From NCBI GenBank assembly GCA_947034895.1, contig OX344761.1, positions 80,617,839-80,681,838 on the forward strand: a DNA stretch of 64,000 nt, written 5' to 3'. Within the stretch, counting starts at the first letter, position 1. Every line of letters begins with the position of its first letter. Positions 59,630 through 64,000 of this stretch are shown one piece after another. This stretch comes from Rhytidiadelphus loreus. Lineage: Eukaryota > Streptophyta > Bryopsida > Hypnales > Hylocomiaceae. The notes beneath the pieces are model-generated. The model saw only the letters and a list, made by a program, of their open reading frames with translations. It made no database searches and was not told the DNA's origin. Position numbers and translations under genes: made by a program.

Positions 59630-61472
59630 ATGAGAATGCCGCCGTTGTACGTGCATCGTTGTCGCAATTCTTTCGTGATCTGCAGCACCTTATCGATCCT
59701 CACTGCAACACCTTATCGATCTTCACTGCAGCACCTTGTCGATCATCACTGCAGCACCTTCTCGATCTTTACAGCTTCAACTCCATCGATCAGGGTTGTA
59801 TCAGCTTCGACTCCTTCGATCATAGCTTCGACTCCTTCGATTACAACTTCGATTCCTTCGATCACAGCTTCGACTCCTTCGATCAGGTCAGTATCTTCAA
59901 TACTTCCAATATCTTTTTCTTTTCTATTGTCTTTATAACTTCTTCCTCAATGTACTGACTTCTCCGTGTCTACATTGAAACTGCAGGGCTCCTACGATGG
60001 AGAATGTATTGGACGCTGCAGCTTACGGAGTTGTAACTGCAAATGGATCTGCCGCAGTAGAAGGTACGTTCACTATCCTGCTCACCTTTTCAATTGTCTT
60101 TGTCATAATAACATGGACCTGCAAAACACACCAATGTACTCCGATGCTGCAATAAGTATCTGTCCAAAATAATTTCTATTATTACTAATCATGTTTCAAC
60201 TGTGAAGGTACCGTAATGACGATGAACCAAGTGACCGTAGCTCCCGCAAGGCCGATATTTGCTGTGCCACGCCGAAGTCCTCCTGCTGCAGCAGTTCAGA
60301 GGAATCCATCGAAGCGTGCGAGGAAAGATCGCGGCCCCAACTGGCTCCCCCAAGAGGTCATAGCATTGGTCAATGCGAAACGAGACATGTTTCTGGAGGA
60401 GCTTGAGACAGTAGACGGGCGCGACTTGATGAATCCGGACTTCACCAAATGGCAACGAATTAGCCAAGAAGTCATGAAATGTGGTGTAGCTCCTTGTCCA
60501 CGTGATGGTGCAGCATGCAAGACGAAGTGGAATCAGATCATACCTGAATATAAGCGCATCGCAGACTTCTTCGCTAGGACTGGCACAAATGGAGCAGACT
60601 ACTGGAATCTTACAGCAGCAGAACGAAAAAGCGAAGGATTGCCACGCTCATTTCCGCAAGACATCTTCTACAACATACATGACTGGTACGGGAGCCGACC
60701 AAGTATGCAACCACCGCACACCCGTGACTTGCTGTCGCATGACGATGGGAACTATTCAACTCAGAGATCGCTTGCTAGAGAAAATGATGAAGCAGATGAC
60801 AGTGATTTTCAAACAGAAGACCCCATGGACATTGCTGACGAATTGGAAGTCACAGACGGCACAGGCGGCCACACACCATCAGCGCTTCACGGACAAAGCC
60901 AGAGCACGGCATCAGGGGCGCCAGGGTGTAAAAAAAAAATCACTCGCAATGTGCAGCAACGGACTGCCATTCCGCCTGGGGTGACCCCACATGTCATCAG
61001 CTCTAGTGATACATCAGAATGCAATGGAAATCGGCGAGTAGGCAACACTGCTATCCGACGGAAGAGCCTATCAGGTCACAGTCTCATAGCTGATGCCACA
61101 CGAGCAAGTGGCGATGTCATGGCAGGGCAAATGAGGGAGATGGCGGAAGCAAGTAGGGACCTGGAGCGGTCAAAGATAGACGTGCAGCTCAAATTATTTT
61201 CCGAACAGATGCAGTACCAGCGGGAGAAGGACCGCCGTCTCCATGAGAGTAGCTGCATTGCCAATGAGAATGCAAGACTGGCTATTGAGAAGCAAGGAGA
61301 GGTGGTGAAATGCTTGACTCAATTGTCAAGCGTGTTAAGCATAGGCCTACACCTCCCCAATGGAAGGTCACGACCGGATGAGCCACAGGCGGCCCCTCCA
61401 GTAGTACAGGAATATGATACGCTGCCCACTAGCACTATCTGCGAAGCCAACACTATTGATCATAGCGGGTAG
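59630..61472 (+). CDS. PIF/Harbinger ORF1: Myb/SANT (trihelix-like) DNA-binding protein
   Basis: Harbinger transposition needs this second protein, which binds the element ends and helps import the transposase into the nucleus. The main exon (60208-61472) encodes a basic patch (KRARKDR), a Myb/SANT-like domain with spaced Trp (NWLPQEVIALVNAK, KWQRIS, CKTKWNQIIPEYKRI) and a C-terminal charged helix likely to be a coiled coil (RDLERSKIDVQLKLFSEQMQ). Upstream exons are inferred. Exon 59987-60063 joins in phase through GTACGT...GAAG and adds MENVLDAAAYGVVTANGSAA from an ATG at 59997, giving 443 aa. A further exon, 59630-59886 (donor AG/GTCAGT), also stays in frame and gives 532 aa with a Ser/Thr-Pro repeat N-terminus. 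The shorter form is the safer one. It converges with the transposase gene, with 285 bp between the two stops. Confidence 0.75.
59683..59883 (+). repeat. Two short tandem arrays (23-bp and 21-bp) in the ORF1 leader
   Basis: 59683-59774 is four units of 23 bp (CAGCACCTTATCGATCCTCA plus three bases). From about 59800 come four units of 21 bp built on ATCAYAGCTTCGACTCCTTC. In the frame starting at 59630 the second array encodes a seven-residue repeat, ITASTPS-like. Both arrays share CGATC-type cores. Confidence 0.85.
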
Positions 61473-61757
61473 ATTTGCAGTGCTCCATTCACCTACAGAG
61501 AACAAGAACAACGTTTGTTACTTCATATGTAGTGGAGACCTTGGAAGCATATTGTGTCAATGTATATGACAATTGATTTTGAAATTGGACATTCATGATT
61601 TGCTTTTATTTTGTACGCAATGCATGATTTGAATTCGATAGAGTTTTTTCTGAAAGAACCACTACCTATACTTCGTTCATTCAAATATGCAAATACTGCA
61701 ATGAAAAAAAAAATAGAAAACAATAGCAGAAGTGTCATACCTGATTACTGCATGGCT

Positions 61758-63185
61758 TCAGATGGCGGCAGTCCTTTGCAACGCCAGGAATACACCCAGC
61801 TGGCGACGCTTCTCGGTGCCTTCAGGGAGACCATAGTCATCGCGCACTGCCTCCGGAGCCTCCACATGACCACCGTCATCGTCTGCTGGATTCTCATCCA
61901 ATCCCTCAGTGCGGAGAACTTGGAGCAATGTCTCCACATCTTCATGTGACTGCCCGAGCAGTATGTTGTGAAGTATTGCGCAACAGGTAATGACGTCAGG
62001 TAGAAAAGTCACCTGCAAATCAGACTTCACCAGCAGCTCTCGGAACGTCAACTTCAAGATTCCAAAGGCATTTTCTACAACGCCGCGACCTCGACGAAGC
62101 TTCCTATTGAACAAGGTGTTGGCTACAGACATGTTTCCTTGCCCTCTGTGCGGGACCATGAGCCATGGTAAAAGGGGATATCCCGAATCTGCAAGCAGGT
62201 AGGGAGAGAAGCCCTCGAAGGAAATCGTACCATCCCACAATGTACTATGCATGGCTTTCTGATACAAGGATGATCTACGTAACACACGTGAATCATTCGT
62301 TGATCCAGGCATTCCAAGGAACAAATCAAGGAAGCGCTTGTTACTGTCTACAACTGCTTGGCAATTTAAGGTGTAGCCTCCAGATTTGAAATAAAAATAG
62401 TCTGCGGAGCCATACCGAGGTTTACAGATTGACACATGTGTTCCGTCTATAGCCCCGACGACTCCTGGAAGACCACAAAGTTCGTGGAATGTAGCTTCAA
62501 TTTCAATCAACTTCTCCCCTGTAGGCCACGCAATTTCGGACCTCAAAGTGACGTTGATGGCTTGGACTACATCCCGGAGCACCAAGGACACCGTACTCTT
62601 TCCTATCGCAAACATTTCGCTGCAAATAAACAAACTCGCACCGTGAGAAAGTTTGAATAATGTGCAAGCAAGTCGAACTAGCACAGGAATGGCCAAGCGG
62701 TATTTGGTGTCTTTTTTTTTCACCACTGGCTTCAAGAGAGCGGCTAAACTCTGAACAGCTGGTTTCGTCATGCGGAACATGGAGATCCACCTCTCATCGT
62801 CGTATTGTTCTAAAAGAAATCGAGAGAACCAGGCAGTAGAGCGTGGCTTCACCCAATAACCGAGGTCATCATCAAGCAAGCTGAAGACATTACACAATCG
62901 AAAGGTATGGAGGGCAGAACGTGTGACAGTTTCAATGTCCAAAGAAGATTGGCTTGATGCCTCCGATATATTCTCAAAAGGATTGTTGTCGTCTTCATTG
63001 TCATGACGGGCTTCAACATCGAGAGCCCTGTTTGCAGACAGAAGTAGTAGAAGCAGCGTAGAAGCAACTGCCATTAACTCAGCAGGAAAATCCGGGAAGG
63101 CCATAAGTATGTGTTTCTGATGATACTCACAGAACAATGTCAACAAATTAGAAGATGACGGAATGAAGAAAAAAAGATGGCACAA
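61758..63185 (-). CDS. PIF/Harbinger DDE transposase (HARBI1-like nuclease)
   Basis: Catalyses excision and insertion of the element. Numbered from the first Met (475 aa): an N-terminal variable part, then a helix-turn-helix-like region (about 165-210, with MFAIGKSTVSLVLRDVVQAI) and the DDE nuclease domain. Acidic catalytic residues sit in family motifs: D247 in VVGAIDGTHVSI, D298 in GMPGSTNDSRVL, and E371 in GRGVVENAFGILK; LADSGYPLLPWLM (331-343) is also conserved. There are no stops or frameshifts. The open frame starts at 63185, but Met28 (63104, MAFPDFPAELMAVAS) is a likelier start, giving 448 aa, because the residues before it are low-quality and include a possible intron acceptor. The promoter should lie in 63200-63998, towards the right TIR. 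Confidence 0.93.
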   Translation of the reverse strand: MCHLFFFIPSSSNLLTLFCEYHQKHILMAFPDFPAELMAVASTLLLLLLSANRALDVEARHDNEDDNNPFENISEASSQSSLDIETVTRSALHTFRLCNVFSLLDDDLGYWVKPRSTAWFSRFLLEQYDDERWISMFRMTKPAVQSLAALLKPVVKKKDTKYRLAIPVLVRLACTLFKLSHGASLFICSEMFAIGKSTVSLVLRDVVQAINVTLRSEIAWPTGEKLIEIEATFHELCGLPGVVGAIDGTHVSICKPRYGSADYFYFKSGGYTLNCQAVVDSNKRFLDLFLGMPGSTNDSRVLRRSSLYQKAMHSTLWDGTISFEGFSPYLLADSGYPLLPWLMVPHRGQGNMSVANTLFNRKLRRGRGVVENAFGILKLTFRELLVKSDLQVTFLPDVITCCAILHNILLGQSHEDVETLLQVLRTEGLDENPADDDGGHVEAPEAVRDDYGLPEGTEKRRQLGVFLALQRTAAI

Positions 63186-64000
63186 GAGCAGGATTCCGAA
63201 ATAAAAATCCCCGATTCCAATAGCATTATTGAAAGCAAGCCTACGAAGAAAATGACTATTGTAGTGAGGATTTTGGCAGCCACAGAACCCAAAACCCTAG
63301 CCCGCATCACGACAATCCTTCCCTGTTGGGCTTCAATCACGCAAATACAATTTCCAAAAACACAAAATTAATGGGAAAACAGAATCGACTACTGGAAAGA
63401 CAAATCTATCGACAATGGAGGCGCAATGAAACATACCTGTCGAGGCTACAGCGCAGGAGATGGGCTTCAATGGTCTGTACAAAATTTCCCTCGCAACAAA
63501 GCAAAATTTCAAGTTTTGAAGCCAATTCTATAATTTCAGCGGAAGTAGCACGTTCTTCATCAAATTGTCGCCATTCAATGTAATCTCTACTTGCGAACCA
63601 GGAAGAAAAGAGAAGACTTTCTAGAACTCCAGCACCTCAGAAGTTGCAGAATCGCAATGCAAACAAGCGCAAAAAACAAGAGGAAGGAAGTGAACATCGG
63701 CGGCAAACTGAAAATGAAAACGATGCATGGGGGCCCACAACTTTAGTCACTAGTCTTCTCAATGTCAAGTGTGACCACCACCAGGGAAGCAAGTTGTCAA
63801 ATCTGACGTGGCTCTTGCAAACCCTAAAACTAAAAATCGAATGTGAACAGCGGCAGTCTCAGGCACCACCGTTCTTTTCCCACATTTTCAGGAGCTGCTT
63901 CGACTTTTACAAATGCCCAAAAAATGGAGGGCCTATTTTTAAAACGCATTCTTATCTTTTAAGAACAGGTCTTCCGTAAGCCCAAGTGTGACTGTACCAT

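Larger units (their letters stand above)
59217..63998. mobile_element. Apparently complete autonomous PIF/Harbinger transposon (about 4.8 kb)
   Basis: It holds both expected genes, a Myb/SANT-like ORF1 and a DDE transposase, in tail-to-tail orientation. The left end GGTACGTTCACACTTGAGCT and the right end, read inward as GGTACAGTCACACTTGGGCT, agree at 17 of 20 positions and continue TTA. A second diverged copy of this end motif lies just inside the left end (CGTGTTCCCACTTGTGCTTA, 59281-59300), a possible subterminal binding site. Only two bases remain after the right end, so the target duplication cannot be checked. Left and right non-coding parts hold the gene leaders and promoters. Confidence 0.85.

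Overview
This is a nuclear segment of a land plant. The evidence is spliceosomal GT-AG introns, a LysM receptor-kinase relic, a plant-type family-14 glycosyltransferase, a six-exon alpha-type phospholipase D and a Lys-rich protein with the plant-specific MSRC-PFPPPGYE start. Genes are sparse (three intact host genes in 64 kb). They sit in AT-rich DNA packed with small TIR elements, and I recognise no LTR retrotransposon. A non-seed plant (moss, lycophyte or fern) is possible, but I cannot fix the species.

Layout. 1-1489: decayed LysM receptor-like kinase, running in from the left edge. 2643-6283: a 241-bp inverted-repeat element, then a 2-kb block bounded by inverted GGCCGG-rich ends and holding a 19-bp minisatellite. 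6645-10229: intronless GT14 glycosyltransferase behind a long leader built from tandem duplications. 10.8-29.8 kb: no host gene, but a dense field of TTAA-bounded non-autonomous elements, several nested in each other. 31540-33441: three-exon Lys-rich conserved plant protein. 35.1-39 kb: TIR elements, a CACTA-type hairpin MITE and tandem repeats. 40769-47503: phospholipase D, 805 aa, with a GC-AG intron that carries a 1.4-kb inverted-repeat element; a decayed tandem copy of its 3' end follows. 48.6-59 kb: more TIR elements. 59217-63998: an apparently complete PIF/Harbinger transposon with a Myb/SANT-like ORF1 and a convergent DDE transposase, ending at the right edge.

The most novel content is the set of TTAA-bounded families (A about 0.93 kb, B about 0.81 kb, C 0.59 kb, D about 0.24 kb). 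A, B and C share the end TTAACCCCTAA; D has a related end. One family A copy sits inside the TTAA of another, and the inserted copy itself shows the matching empty site. This is direct internal evidence for a mobile, TTAA-targeting (piggyBac-like) system whose transposase is not in the window. The host genes look functionally unrelated to one another.
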